Part shown: positions 9,238 to 17,332 of the stretch, in pieces
Layout of the letters: every line of letters begins with the position of its first letter
Numbering within the stretch: position 1 is the stretch's first letter
Assembly: GCA_034414595.1 (NCBI GenBank)
Contig: DAOULY010000017.1
Span: 101,216 to 165,215 of the forward strand
DNA length: 64,000 nucleotides
Reading direction: 5' to 3'
Source of the DNA: DAOULY01 sp034414595
GTDB taxonomy: Bacteria; Chloroflexota; Dehalococcoidia; SZUA-161; JAUWZY01
The notes under the pieces: generated by a model
Database searches by the model: none
Told to the model about the DNA's origin: nothing
Seen by the model: the letters and a program-made list of their open reading frames with translations, nothing else
Program-made: the position numbers and the translations under genes

Positions 9238-9302
9238 CTTGAAGTGTGGAATCAGAAAATGTCCTCAAAGTGTTGCGATTCATCGTTGCTATTAGCTAAG
9301 CC

Positions 9303-9557
9303 ATGAGCAAACTCAGTTATCTAAGTCTGTGGTCACGAGATCACCCTGACGTCATTGCCGCCATAGTTGGGCTTCTGCTCGGTACCGTGATTTCCTTCTT
9401 GAATTTCATCTACTCCAATGCCTATTTGATTGCTATGGGGCCGCTGCTGGCAGGCGCCTGCCTTCTCTATCTGGTATTTCGTCGCAAGTGGCTCACTGTG
9501 CGGCGTGATACCGAGGTTAATAGAAGACTTTTTCTTGTATCACGCTATACAGATTAG
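9303..9557 (+). CDS. Small membrane protein of unknown function
   Basis: An 84-residue protein not recognised as any family. It has two hydrophobic segments, about residues 17-37 ('VIAAIVGLLLGTVISFLNFI') and 40-60 ('AYLIAMGPLLAGACLLYLVF'), then a basic tail 'RRKWLTVRRDTEVNRR', so the C-terminus should face the cytoplasm. Its stop codon overlaps the next gene's ribosome-site region, suggesting they are expressed together. It could help anchor the neighbouring transferase, or be the surviving end of a longer membrane protein. Confidence 0.55.
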   Translation: MSKLSYLSLWSRDHPDVIAAIVGLLLGTVISFLNFIYSNAYLIAMGPLLAGACLLYLVFRRKWLTVRRDTEVNRRLFLVSRYTD

Positions 9558-9568
9558 TGGAGAGACAA

Positions 9569-10852
9569 TTGGCGAAAGTCCTGTTTGTGCCTGCTAATGG
9601 CCGGGAAGTTACCCAGTCTGCTCTGGTCAAACCTGAGTTGGAAAGGCTCGGTGCCGAAGTTATTGCCATCGCCCTGGATGGCAATATGGAGGCCCAGCTG
9701 GAGCGAGATGGCTTTCGCTTCAAGCGACTGGGAGACTACAAGACTATGAATATGGTAGATGTCATTGATCAGGAAAACCCTGACCTGGTGCAAGCCAGCT
9801 TTGCTGGTGTCTTGCCCGATGTCTACGCACTGGCAGTAGCCGCCAGCTACAGAGGTATTCCCTATCTACAGATATTCGACGGCGTCGTATTTGACCCCCA
9901 GGAAAGGATGAAGAAGGTTTCCTTCTTTCGGGGGTCGTTGCTGATACTCATGAGGCGGATTTTTCATATCCTGACCCAAGGGGCAAGCCTGCGACGGGTG
10001 CTGTGCCTGCTGCGAACGCTTAAGGCCACCAACACTCCAATGCAATTCCTGAAGGAACTACCGGGAGAGATGTTGAGGTTCGCTTTACCCGCTTACCGCT
10101 CTCGGGCCTATAGAAACGGGATGCTCATGGGTGTCCCCGGTCAGTATGCCAAAGATGTTTTCATTGCCATGGGATATCCTCCCGAAAGTGTGTTCATGGT
10201 CGGTCAACCGAGGTTGGATCCAATATTAAACAGACGCTTTGACAACCAAAGCGTCTTGTCTGGACTGGGTGTGATAGGCGATAGAAGTGTAGCCGTTTTA
10301 GCAACTTCGCCGCTCTACCTTTTCTGGAACAGAGAAGATCGAAAAGCGTTTCTCAGGGCCGTAGTTCGCGCTATCGAGGATTTCCCAGAGGAGCAGCTGG
10401 TTATCAAACTGCACCCAGACGAGCGCATTGAGCATTACCAGCGTATGCTACGGGAGGGCGGTTTTGACAACGTTATCCTCACACGGGATGTCGACCTGTA
10501 TGAACTTCTTCATGCCTGCAACCTTTTGATGACCACTCATTCCACAGTTGCCTTGGAGGCCATGCTCTTCGAGAAGCCAGTCATCTGTATCGATTTTACC
10601 GGTCGGGTCGCCATATCCCACTATACCAGGGACTGCGCCGCTATAGGCATCCAGCGGGAAGAAGACCTGGTTCCAGCTATACGTAAAGCCTTGTATGACC
10701 CTCAAACCAGGGGAGAGCTGGAGCAAGGCAGGAAGAGGTTCCTCAGCAAGCACATCTACAAACCTGATGGGCAAACATCGAGAAGGGTCGCCGAGTTGAT
10801 TCTGCAGCTGGCGCAGGATTACAAGACGGGAAGCACTCAATCTGAACGCTAA
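9569..10852 (+). CDS. GT-B fold transferase, CDP-glycerol glycerophosphotransferase/capsule type
   Basis: A 427-residue cytoplasmic protein. The N-terminal half begins 'AKVLFVPANGREVTQSALVK', a Rossmann-type acceptor domain. The C-terminal half has 'FMVGQPRLDP', 'QLVIKLHPDERIEHYQRML' and 'HACNLLMTTHSTVALEAMLF' with 'KPVICIDF', the pattern shared by CDP-glycerol glycerophosphotransferases, capsule polysaccharide synthesis proteins and 2-epimerase-like GT-B enzymes (H-P-x-E/D and S-T-x3-E). A GTG at 9557 is in frame, but TTG at 9569 with GGAGAG five bases upstream is preferred. It probably adds a glycan or alditol-phosphate unit. Confidence 0.7.
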   Translation: MAKVLFVPANGREVTQSALVKPELERLGAEVIAIALDGNMEAQLERDGFRFKRLGDYKTMNMVDVIDQENPDLVQASFAGVLPDVYALAVAASYRGIPYLQIFDGVVFDPQERMKKVSFFRGSLLILMRRIFHILTQGASLRRVLCLLRTLKATNTPMQFLKELPGEMLRFALPAYRSRAYRNGMLMGVPGQYAKDVFIAMGYPPESVFMVGQPRLDPILNRRFDNQSVLSGLGVIGDRSVAVLATSPLYLFWNREDRKAFLRAVVRAIEDFPEEQLVIKLHPDERIEHYQRMLREGGFDNVILTRDVDLYELLHACNLLMTTHSTVALEAMLFEKPVICIDFTGRVAISHYTRDCAAIGIQREEDLVPAIRKALYDPQTRGELEQGRKRFLSKHIYKPDGQTSRRVAELILQLAQDYKTGSTQSER

Positions 10853-11207
10853 GGCGAGGATTGGAGATTGTATAAGTCTGTCTCTGTATCGGCGAATACT
10901 CTGGTAGCGGGGAGTATCGCCCATGATGCTCCCTTAGTAAGGTATGAATACACCCCAAATACGAGCCAAACGTTCGATGTTGCCGAGTTCAATCTGAATT
11001 GAACGGCAGGTGGCCAACATAGTTCTGTTGAGGGATTGTGACAGTTGCGGTAAAGGCATAAAATGTTTAATATAGGTTTTATAGATAGGAGCTTCAATTA
11101 ACATAGAGTGCATGATAAGAATGGATAGAGAATATACCAGTCCCGCCGGCGCTGTCAGTTGAGGGAAAGAGTTCCTATCCAGTAGACTATATGGAGGCGA
11201 CAATCCA
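10853..11207 (+). other. Gene-free stretch of 355 bp
   Basis: No convincing coding sequence on either strand. It holds a short inverted repeat, GTTCAAT-CTGA-ATTGAAC (10987-11004), and a purine-rich ribosome site GGAGG just before the radical SAM gene. It is the largest gap inside the plus-strand glycan run and may separate two transcription units. Confidence 0.5.
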
Positions 11208-12677
11208 GTGAGTGCTGTGAGGGTTACGTTAGTCAGGCCACCTCATTCCGGTGTTTACGGGGTATATAAGCCGGTGACAAAAAGGGGTGATGTAGTTGGG
11301 ATTCCCAAGGACCGGGAGATTAAACCACCTCTTGGGCTACTATATCTGGCAGGAGCACTGGAATCCATCGGCATCGACGTTACCATAGTCGATGCCGAGC
11401 CAGACGTGCTTACTAATGAACAGATTATGGAGAGGATAGTAGCCTCCGAGCCCCATTTTGTTGGCGTAACCTCCACTACTCCTGAGTTCCATTTAGCCAC
11501 AGATATAATTAGACGGGTGAAGAGACACGATCCCGGCATAATCACCATGATGGGAGGTTCTCACGTCTCTGCGATTCCGGAGGAGACATTACAAGATTGC
11601 CCTGATATCGATTATGTGGTAGTAGGGGAAGGAGAGGAAAGCATTAAGAGGATCGTTAGCGAAAAACCCGAAGAAAGGATTATAGTTTCGGATGTTATAG
11701 AAGACCTGGACAAGTTACCATTGCCGGCGCGACATCTGGTAGATTATGGGCGTTACCGCAGTCCCGAGCCTGGTAGGGGGCTGATCAAGACAGATGCCAT
11801 AGAGACCTCTCGAGGTTGCCCGTTCCGTTGTGCCTTCTGCTACCATATGCATGCCAAGGTTAGATTCAGGGATGTAATCAAAGTCGTTGACGAGATAGAG
11901 GAATCACACAAGAAGACGGGGGCGATACTGTTCAATTTCTTCGATGACACCTTTACCTTGAAAAAGGACAGGGCAATTGCCATTTGTGATGAGATCATAA
12001 AAAGGGATTTGGGGTTGACGTTTTATTGTTTTACCCGGGCTGATACCTTGAGCAAGGAACTCCTGGAGAAAATGACACAGGCCGGGTTTGTCAGAATAAC
12101 CACTGGCATCGAGTCTGGCAATCAGAAAATGTTGGATAGATTTAACAAGGGAACTAAGCTCGAGCAATATGAGCGCGTCTACCAGTGGATGGTGGAATTG
12201 GGCCTGGAGACCAGAGGCAGCTTTATCATAGGAGGCCCTCACGAAACGCCTGAGACTATAGGGGATTCCATAAGATTCGCCAAGAGCCTGCCACTATATA
12301 GGATTGGTGTAAATATCTTGACACCATATCCAGGTACCGAGATGTACCGGATAGCGGTGGACGAAGGTAATGGTCTGCGCTTGGTCTGCAAAGATTGGAA
12401 AGACTTTCGCAGATGGGGGACGAGCGTTGTGGAAACAGATGCTCTATCAGCAGCAGACTTGGAGTACTATCAAAAGAAGTTCTTGAGAGAGTTCTACGCC
12501 AGTCGCAAGGTGCTCTTTTATCACCTTAAACAGTTCCTAAAGGGCAACCATTCCTATTTCTTCTTCAGGCCTGTTCTCTTTGCCATCAAGGATCGGGTTG
12601 TGTCCGTCTTCGTTGAGCGCTTCAAACCGCATAAGCTTACGCCTCCTTCCAAGGAGACGAAATCGCAGACCGCATGA
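11208..12677 (+). CDS. Cobalamin-binding-type radical SAM protein (B12-dependent family)
   Basis: A 489-residue protein with GTG start preceded by GGAGGCGACA. The N-terminal 150 residues are a B12-binding-like Rossmann domain ('PPLGLLYLAGALESIGIDV', 'MMGGSHVSAIPEE', 'DIDYVVVGEGEESIK'). The radical SAM core follows with the Cys triad in 'ETSRGCPFRCAFCYH' (CX3CX2C), then 'FNFFDDTFTL' and 'TGIESGNQKMLDRF'. Family members methylate unactivated carbons or rearrange skeletons of lipids, sugars and phosphonates. Here it sits between glycosyl-transfer and nonulosonate genes, so C-methylation or epimerisation of a sugar or lipid carrier is plausible; the substrate cannot be told. Confidence 0.85.
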   Translation: MSAVRVTLVRPPHSGVYGVYKPVTKRGDVVGIPKDREIKPPLGLLYLAGALESIGIDVTIVDAEPDVLTNEQIMERIVASEPHFVGVTSTTPEFHLATDIIRRVKRHDPGIITMMGGSHVSAIPEETLQDCPDIDYVVVGEGEESIKRIVSEKPEERIIVSDVIEDLDKLPLPARHLVDYGRYRSPEPGRGLIKTDAIETSRGCPFRCAFCYHMHAKVRFRDVIKVVDEIEESHKKTGAILFNFFDDTFTLKKDRAIAICDEIIKRDLGLTFYCFTRADTLSKELLEKMTQAGFVRITTGIESGNQKMLDRFNKGTKLEQYERVYQWMVELGLETRGSFIIGGPHETPETIGDSIRFAKSLPLYRIGVNILTPYPGTEMYRIAVDEGNGLRLVCKDWKDFRRWGTSVVETDALSAADLEYYQKKFLREFYASRKVLFYHLKQFLKGNHSYFFFRPVLFAIKDRVVSVFVERFKPHKLTPPSKETKSQTA

Positions 12678-12717
12678 CCAGCACTGGCAAGAGTAGGGGG
12701 AGGTCAAACAGGGGTAG

Positions 12718-14322
12718 GTGGTTGATGTGATTATCGCTATAATTCCAGCCAAAGAGGAATCAACCAGATTACCTGGGAAGAATATGATCAAGATCAATGG
12801 CGAGACTTTGGTGGGTCACGCCATTAACTATGCTAGGACTTCCCATCGCATCGATCGAATTTATGTTTCCACTGATTCCGACACTATAGCTGCCTATGCA
12901 CACAAAATGGGCGTTGATGTTATTCGTCGAGGTTCTGATCTCGGCGGTGATACTCCTCTTTTAGATGTCTATAAGCATGCTTGGACGCAGATCGACGATG
13001 TGCGAATAACCCACATCGTAGGTATTCAACCCGATCATGTGGGCAGAAAAACGGATCTGGATCAGGCTATCGAATATGCTCTCCAGAAAGGGGTGGATGA
13101 GCTTTTTACTGTAGATAGGCACGGCTGTCGTAACGGAGCTCTGCGCATTTTGGGTCTCAATGCCCTGGAGGCTCAGCCCCCAGTCTGGTCCGTTACCATT
13201 ATGGACGATTGCACCAATGTACACACTCCTCTTGACTTCGAGATCGCTAAGAGGGGTCTCGGGCAAAGGTCTGGACCTATTATGGTCAGGGGCATCGGCA
13301 TTGGCGAGCAGGAACCAGTTTTTATCGTGGCTGAGGCAGCGGGCAACCACATGTGCCGGATGGACATGGCGGAGAAGATGATCGACTTGGCTGCTGAAGC
13401 GGGGGCTGATGCTATCAAATTCCAGACCTACAAAGCGGAACGACTGGCCACCAAAGGAGCTACCTCGTTTTGGGCCGGGAAAGAGATCTCGCAGGTAGAA
13501 TATTACAGCAGGTTGGACAAGTTCGGCGAAGAGGAGTATGCTCACTTATTTCGATATGCAGAGAAGAAGGGCATCATTGCCTTTTCCACTGCCTTTGATC
13601 TGGATAGCGCTTCCATGCTGAATTCCCTGGGCATGCCTCTATTCAAGATCGCCTCCGCTGACTTGCCGGATAAAAGATTGCTCAGACATGTTGCTGGGTT
13701 TGGCAAGCCCATCATTTTGTCCACCGGTGCCTCAGAGCCAGGGGAGATCGACGAGGCAGTCGCCACAATTTATGCCACGGGCAATTATCAGTTGGTCCTC
13801 ATGGCCTGCACATTAAGCTATCCTACAGAGGTTAATAATGCCAACTTGAGGCGCATCCAAATCCTGCGAGAGAGATACCCCGGGGTGATCATCGGGCTTT
13901 CTGATCATACCGAGCCGGATGATAATATGGCCATCCCGGCTATCGCGGTTGCCCTGGGCGCCAAAGTTATTGAGAAGCACTATACCCTTGACCGCAACCT
14001 CACTGGTTCCAGCCATTCCTTTTCGGCCAATCCGCAAGACCTGAAAAAGATGGTGGCCAACATACGCCTTGCGGAGAAGGTTCTGGGTGAGGGGGGACTG
14101 GGCGTTTCCGCTGCGGAACAAGCAGCTTGGGCCAGCGCCAGGAGGAGCATTGTGGCTGAGAAGGAGATCAAAGCAGGTGATTTAATCAGCAGCGATATGG
14201 TGGCAACGAAACGTCCCGGAGGCGGATTGTCGCCTTCTATGATTGATGCTGTGCTGGGCAAAAAGGCTCGATGCAATATCAGTCCGGATGAGCAGATTTC
14301 ACTGGACATGATTGAGGAATGA
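12718..14322 (+). CDS. neuB: Fusion: cytidylyltransferase-like domain + NeuB nonulosonate synthase with SAF domain
   Basis: A 534-residue bifunctional protein. Residues 1-185 are an NTP-transferase domain of the CMP-sialate synthetase/SpsF kind, with the nucleotide loop 'IPAKEESTRLPGKN' intact. Residues 195-465 are a NeuB TIM barrel: 'GEQEPVFIVAEAAGNH', 'AAEAGADAIKFQTYKAE', 'FSTAFDLDSASML', 'FKIASADLP', 'IGLSDHT' and 'VIEKHYTLDR'. Residues 470-534 are the C-terminal SAF/antifreeze-like domain ('KEIKAGDLISSDMVATKRPG'). NeuB condenses PEP with a hexosamine to a nine-carbon acid; the first domain would activate it with CMP. Separate proteins are the norm, so the fusion is unusual. GTG start at 12718 or 12727. 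Confidence 0.85.
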   Translation: MVDVIIAIIPAKEESTRLPGKNMIKINGETLVGHAINYARTSHRIDRIYVSTDSDTIAAYAHKMGVDVIRRGSDLGGDTPLLDVYKHAWTQIDDVRITHIVGIQPDHVGRKTDLDQAIEYALQKGVDELFTVDRHGCRNGALRILGLNALEAQPPVWSVTIMDDCTNVHTPLDFEIAKRGLGQRSGPIMVRGIGIGEQEPVFIVAEAAGNHMCRMDMAEKMIDLAAEAGADAIKFQTYKAERLATKGATSFWAGKEISQVEYYSRLDKFGEEEYAHLFRYAEKKGIIAFSTAFDLDSASMLNSLGMPLFKIASADLPDKRLLRHVAGFGKPIILSTGASEPGEIDEAVATIYATGNYQLVLMACTLSYPTEVNNANLRRIQILRERYPGVIIGLSDHTEPDDNMAIPAIAVALGAKVIEKHYTLDRNLTGSSHSFSANPQDLKKMVANIRLAEKVLGEGGLGVSAAEQAAWASARRSIVAEKEIKAGDLISSDMVATKRPGGGLSPSMIDAVLGKKARCNISPDEQISLDMIEE

Positions 14323-14323
14323 A

Positions 14324-15673
14324 ATGCCCAAGGTAACTGTCATTATCCCATCCTATAACTATGGCCGCTACCTCAGGCAGGCGATTTTGAGTGTTCTGGC
14401 ACAGAGCTTCTCCGATTACGAGGTGGTGATGGTCAATGATTGTTCCACCGATAACACCGCTGAGGTACTTCGCGAGTTTGAAGGCCACTCTAAGATCGGA
14501 ATAATCACTCATCGAGAAAATCAGGGATTTGTCCGAAGCTGCGACGAGGCCATTGGGAGTTCCAGCGGCGATTATATCATCCGTCTCGATGCCGATGATT
14601 ATCTCGATGAAAACGCCCTCCTCGTCTTGTCAAACGTCCTCGACTCCGCTCCGGAGATCGGTCTGGTCTACCCTGATTACTTCATTGTCTCTGAGGAGGG
14701 TAGGGTTCTGGAATTTGTCCGTCTGCCTAAAGTCAATGATGAAGTCAGGCTCCTTGATATTCCGGCCAACGGCGCAGCGATGATGTTCCGCAGAAAATGC
14801 TATCAAGCCGTGGGGGGCTATGACCTCTCGCTCAGTTGTCAGGATGGCTATGACCTCTGGTTGAAGTTCCTGGGACGCTTTGGGGTTTACAACGTCAACC
14901 TGCCCCTTCTGTACTGTAGACGTCATGGCGCAAACTTCAGTGAGGATAGCGAGCGGCTCTTGAGTGCGCGCAGGCACGTCAAGCAGAGACACGTTGCTGA
15001 TGCAGGAATTCCCAAGCCTTGTGCTCTGGGGGTTATACCGGCGAGTGGTAATGACTCCTGCGACCGCCTGGCTCTGAGGAAGCTGGGGGATAAACCGTTG
15101 CTTGCCTATACCATCGAGGAAGCCTTACGCACTCCAGCTTTAGACCGGGTGGTCCTGACTACAGAAGATGAGAATGTTGCCTCCGTTGCTCGAAGCTACG
15201 GGGTAGAGGCCATCATGCGTCCTTTAGAACTCGCTGGAATGGCGATAGGACACTCTGTACTTCATGTGTTGCAAGAGCTCAGGAAGGAAGCATTTCACCC
15301 CGATGTGGTAGCCGTGCTTCCCATAAACTCGCCTTTCCGCAAGAATGAACATATCACTGAGGCAATAAACACCCTTATGATCTTTGAAGTGGATAGTGTT
15401 GTCTCCATCTGTGAAGACCGAAGCCTTCATTATCGGCACGATGCTGAGGGTCTAACTCCGCTTTTCCAGAAGGGAGTTCTCCGCCGGCAGCAGGATGCTC
15501 TCTACCGTGATAACGGAGCTATCTATCTTTCCCGGTCTGGGGTGATAACCGAGGATGAGCTCCTTGGCAGCAGAATCGGTCACATAACCATGACACGCGA
15601 GCAGAGCCTTCACATCGATAGTGAATTTGATTTCTGGCTTGCCGAGCAGATGGTGAAAGATGAAATTGGCTAG
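14324..15673 (+). CDS. Fusion: GT2 glycosyltransferase + degenerate cytidylyltransferase domain
   Basis: A 449-residue protein. Residues 1-220 are a GT-A family 2 transferase: 'VTVIIPSYNYGRYLRQAILS', the nucleotide Asp in 'VVMVNDCSTDNT', the metal site 'RLDADDYLDE' and 'SCQDGYDLWLKFLGRFGVY'. Residues 232-449 match a whole CMP-sugar synthetase, ending in 'SLHIDSEFDFWLAEQM', but the nucleotide loop reads 'VIPASGNDSCDRLALRKLG' instead of the A-R-G-G-S-K-R-x-P-x-K-N type, so it may have lost catalysis. ATG at 14324 (GAGG at 14314) is preferred to the upstream TTG. It starts one base after the NeuB fusion; the two likely act on the same nonulosonic acid. Confidence 0.83.
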   Translation: MPKVTVIIPSYNYGRYLRQAILSVLAQSFSDYEVVMVNDCSTDNTAEVLREFEGHSKIGIITHRENQGFVRSCDEAIGSSSGDYIIRLDADDYLDENALLVLSNVLDSAPEIGLVYPDYFIVSEEGRVLEFVRLPKVNDEVRLLDIPANGAAMMFRRKCYQAVGGYDLSLSCQDGYDLWLKFLGRFGVYNVNLPLLYCRRHGANFSEDSERLLSARRHVKQRHVADAGIPKPCALGVIPASGNDSCDRLALRKLGDKPLLAYTIEEALRTPALDRVVLTTEDENVASVARSYGVEAIMRPLELAGMAIGHSVLHVLQELRKEAFHPDVVAVLPINSPFRKNEHITEAINTLMIFEVDSVVSICEDRSLHYRHDAEGLTPLFQKGVLRRQQDALYRDNGAIYLSRSGVITEDELLGSRIGHITMTREQSLHIDSEFDFWLAEQMVKDEIG

Positions 15674-16328
15674 CTTGGTTCCCAATTTTCTCAAGCCATT
15701 GTTGCGGCCCATATACAGAAAGGTCACTCATCGTCCAAAAACCCGCGATGAGCTTCATCGCTATTGGAGGCGACCCTGGGATGGCTCAAATCTCCCTCAA
15801 GGCTATTTTGAGGGGGATGAGAAGAGCGAGCTCCTTCTTAGGTTGATAGAAAAGTATGCCGATCACCAATCAAGGATTCTGGAGATCGGCTGCAATGTAG
15901 GCAGGAACTTGAATTGCCTGTACACGGCCGGTTTCAGGAGGTTAGAAGGCATAGAGATCAGTGAAGAGGCTGTGGAATTGCTTAAGCAATCCTATCCTGA
16001 GATGGGAGGTAACAGTGGAATTCACAACGCCCCTGTGGAAGACATAATCAAGGAGTTTGAAGATGGCGAATTCGATATTGTGTTTACCATGGCTGTCTTG
16101 GAGCATATCCATAGGGATAGCGAATGGATATTTGCTGAAATGGTGAGGACAACGAGGGGCTTTCTTGTCACTGTTGAGGACGAGCGGGGTATATCGTGGA
16201 GACATTTTCCCCGTAATTACCGGAAAGTCTTTGAGCGCTTGGGCCTGAAGCAAATAGAAGAATTCAAATGCGATGAGGTGGATGGTTTGGGGCGTAACTT
16301 TTATGCCAGGGTTTTCCAGAAGGTGTAG
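15660..16328 (+). CDS. Class I SAM-dependent methyltransferase
   Basis: A 222-residue protein overlapping the end of the GT2 fusion by 14 bases. SAM motif I is 'RILEIGCNVGRNLNCLYTAG', followed by 'RLEGIEISEEAVELLKQSYP' and the post-II motif 'FDIVFTMAVLEHIHRDSEW'. The N-terminus ('LVPNFLKPLLRPIYRKVTHR') is amphipathic and basic, like the methyltransferase at 6559, which suggests a membrane-bound glycolipid substrate. Probable O-methylation of a sugar residue or chain end; the target is unknown. Confidence 0.83.
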   Translation: MKLASLVPNFLKPLLRPIYRKVTHRPKTRDELHRYWRRPWDGSNLPQGYFEGDEKSELLLRLIEKYADHQSRILEIGCNVGRNLNCLYTAGFRRLEGIEISEEAVELLKQSYPEMGGNSGIHNAPVEDIIKEFEDGEFDIVFTMAVLEHIHRDSEWIFAEMVRTTRGFLVTVEDERGISWRHFPRNYRKVFERLGLKQIEEFKCDEVDGLGRNFYARVFQKV

Positions 16329-16443
16329 ACGTGCTCAATCTCGGTCGAATAGGTGGGCGACACATAGCAAGAGAGGTCGATATAATGAAAACTCACGATT
16401 CGGGCTTCGGGGCCGGTTAGCAGGCAAAGGGATAGGAGACGCC

Positions 16444-17037
16444 ATGAACAGAGCAACTTCTATGCGTCGTGAGATTGCCAAAAGTCTGGAGGAAAGCGCC
16501 CGGCTAAAGAGAGCTATCGCCGAAAGCAATCTCGATGAGATAGAGCGCATAGTTGAGTTTATCCTTACAGCATATCGGACAGGACACAAGGTGGTTCTAT
16601 TTGGTAACGGAGGAAGCGCAGCCGACGCTCAGCACATCGCTTGTGAGTTGGTGGGACGATTTGCGCATAAGAGGCGAGCTTTCCCGGCTATAGCACTAAC
16701 CACAGACACTTCCATATTGACCGCAGTAGCCAATGATTATGGATATGACACTGTCTTCAGTCGCCAAGTGGAAGCATTAGTGAATGAAAAGGATGTGGTC
16801 ATCGCTATTAGCACTAGCGGGAATTCGCCGAATGTGATAGGGGCGGTAGAGATGGCGAAAATGAAGGGAGCGACAACCATTGGCTTGACCGGAGGCGACG
16901 GGGGCAGGCTTGCTCAAGTAGCAGATTTGACTTTGAGCGTGCCGTCTCATGTTACCCCTCGAATTCAAGAAGCTCATATCACTATCGGACATATCGTCTG
17001 TGAACTGGTGGAAAAAGAGTTGGCGAGTGCTGCTTAG
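16444..17037 (+). CDS. gmhA: Sedoheptulose-7-phosphate isomerase
   Basis: A 197-residue SIS-domain protein matching GmhA in length and order of motifs. 'VVLFGNGGSAADAQHIACEL' is the GmhA phosphate-sugar loop with the catalytic-site region, followed by 'TDTSILTAVANDYGYDTVFS', 'AISTSGNSPNVIGAVEMAK' and the C-terminal 'IQEAHITIGHIVCELVE', whose Glu and His are catalytic in characterised GmhA. It turns sedoheptulose-7-P into heptose-7-P, the first committed step of ADP- or GDP-heptose synthesis. The in-frame extension upstream to 16273 is not coding; the ATG at 16444 has GGAG eight bases before it. Confidence 0.93.
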   Translation: MNRATSMRREIAKSLEESARLKRAIAESNLDEIERIVEFILTAYRTGHKVVLFGNGGSAADAQHIACELVGRFAHKRRAFPAIALTTDTSILTAVANDYGYDTVFSRQVEALVNEKDVVIAISTSGNSPNVIGAVEMAKMKGATTIGLTGGDGGRLAQVADLTLSVPSHVTPRIQEAHITIGHIVCELVEKELASAA

Positions 17038-17060
17038 TCTCGCTGGAGAGGAAACCGGGG

Positions 17061-17328
17061 ATGGAGAAAGCTGTATTCTTAGATCGGGATGTAGTTATTG
17101 TTGAGGACACTGGCTATCTTCATCAAATTAGTGAAGTTAGGTTCTTGCCCAAAGTAAGAGAAGCCATCAAACTCTTAAATAGCGCCAGATTATGTCGCTG
17201 CGGGTTTGTATGAGGCGGTGGAGTGGGTAGTGAAGGCGGGCAGTTTGAGCAGCTCCTGTTTGTTGCTGCCAGGAAAGCTTTGTGATACGATGAAGTGTTA
17301 TCCAAACGTGGCGGGATCGCTGGAGTAG
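17061..17328 (+). pseudogene. gmhB remnant (heptose-1,7-bisphosphate 7-phosphatase) with internal deletion and frameshift
   Basis: ATG at 17061 opens a frame of 50 codons starting 'MEKAVFLDRDVVIVEDTGYL' and continuing 'EVRFLPKVREAIKLLN', which matches the HAD N-terminus of GmhB (normally D-R-D-G-x-I-N-E-D-x-G-Y). It stops at 17211. From 17188 another frame reads 'DYVAAGLYEAVEWVV' and stops at 17326; this resembles the C-terminal end of GmhB/HisB phosphatases. The middle, about 100 residues, is missing and the two ends are out of frame, so the gene looks decayed. The second half of the assignment is weaker. A GmhB elsewhere would be needed for heptose activation. Confidence 0.6.
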
Positions 17329-17332
17329 CTTG

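Noticed and set aside
10934..11203. An 89-codon minus-strand frame in the gap before the radical SAM gene
   Set aside because: No ribosome site, no similarity, and composition unlike the coding regions.
16273..16443. In-frame upstream extension of gmhA
   Set aside because: It overlaps the end of the methyltransferase gene, and a good ribosome site and the family N-terminus support the ATG at 16444.
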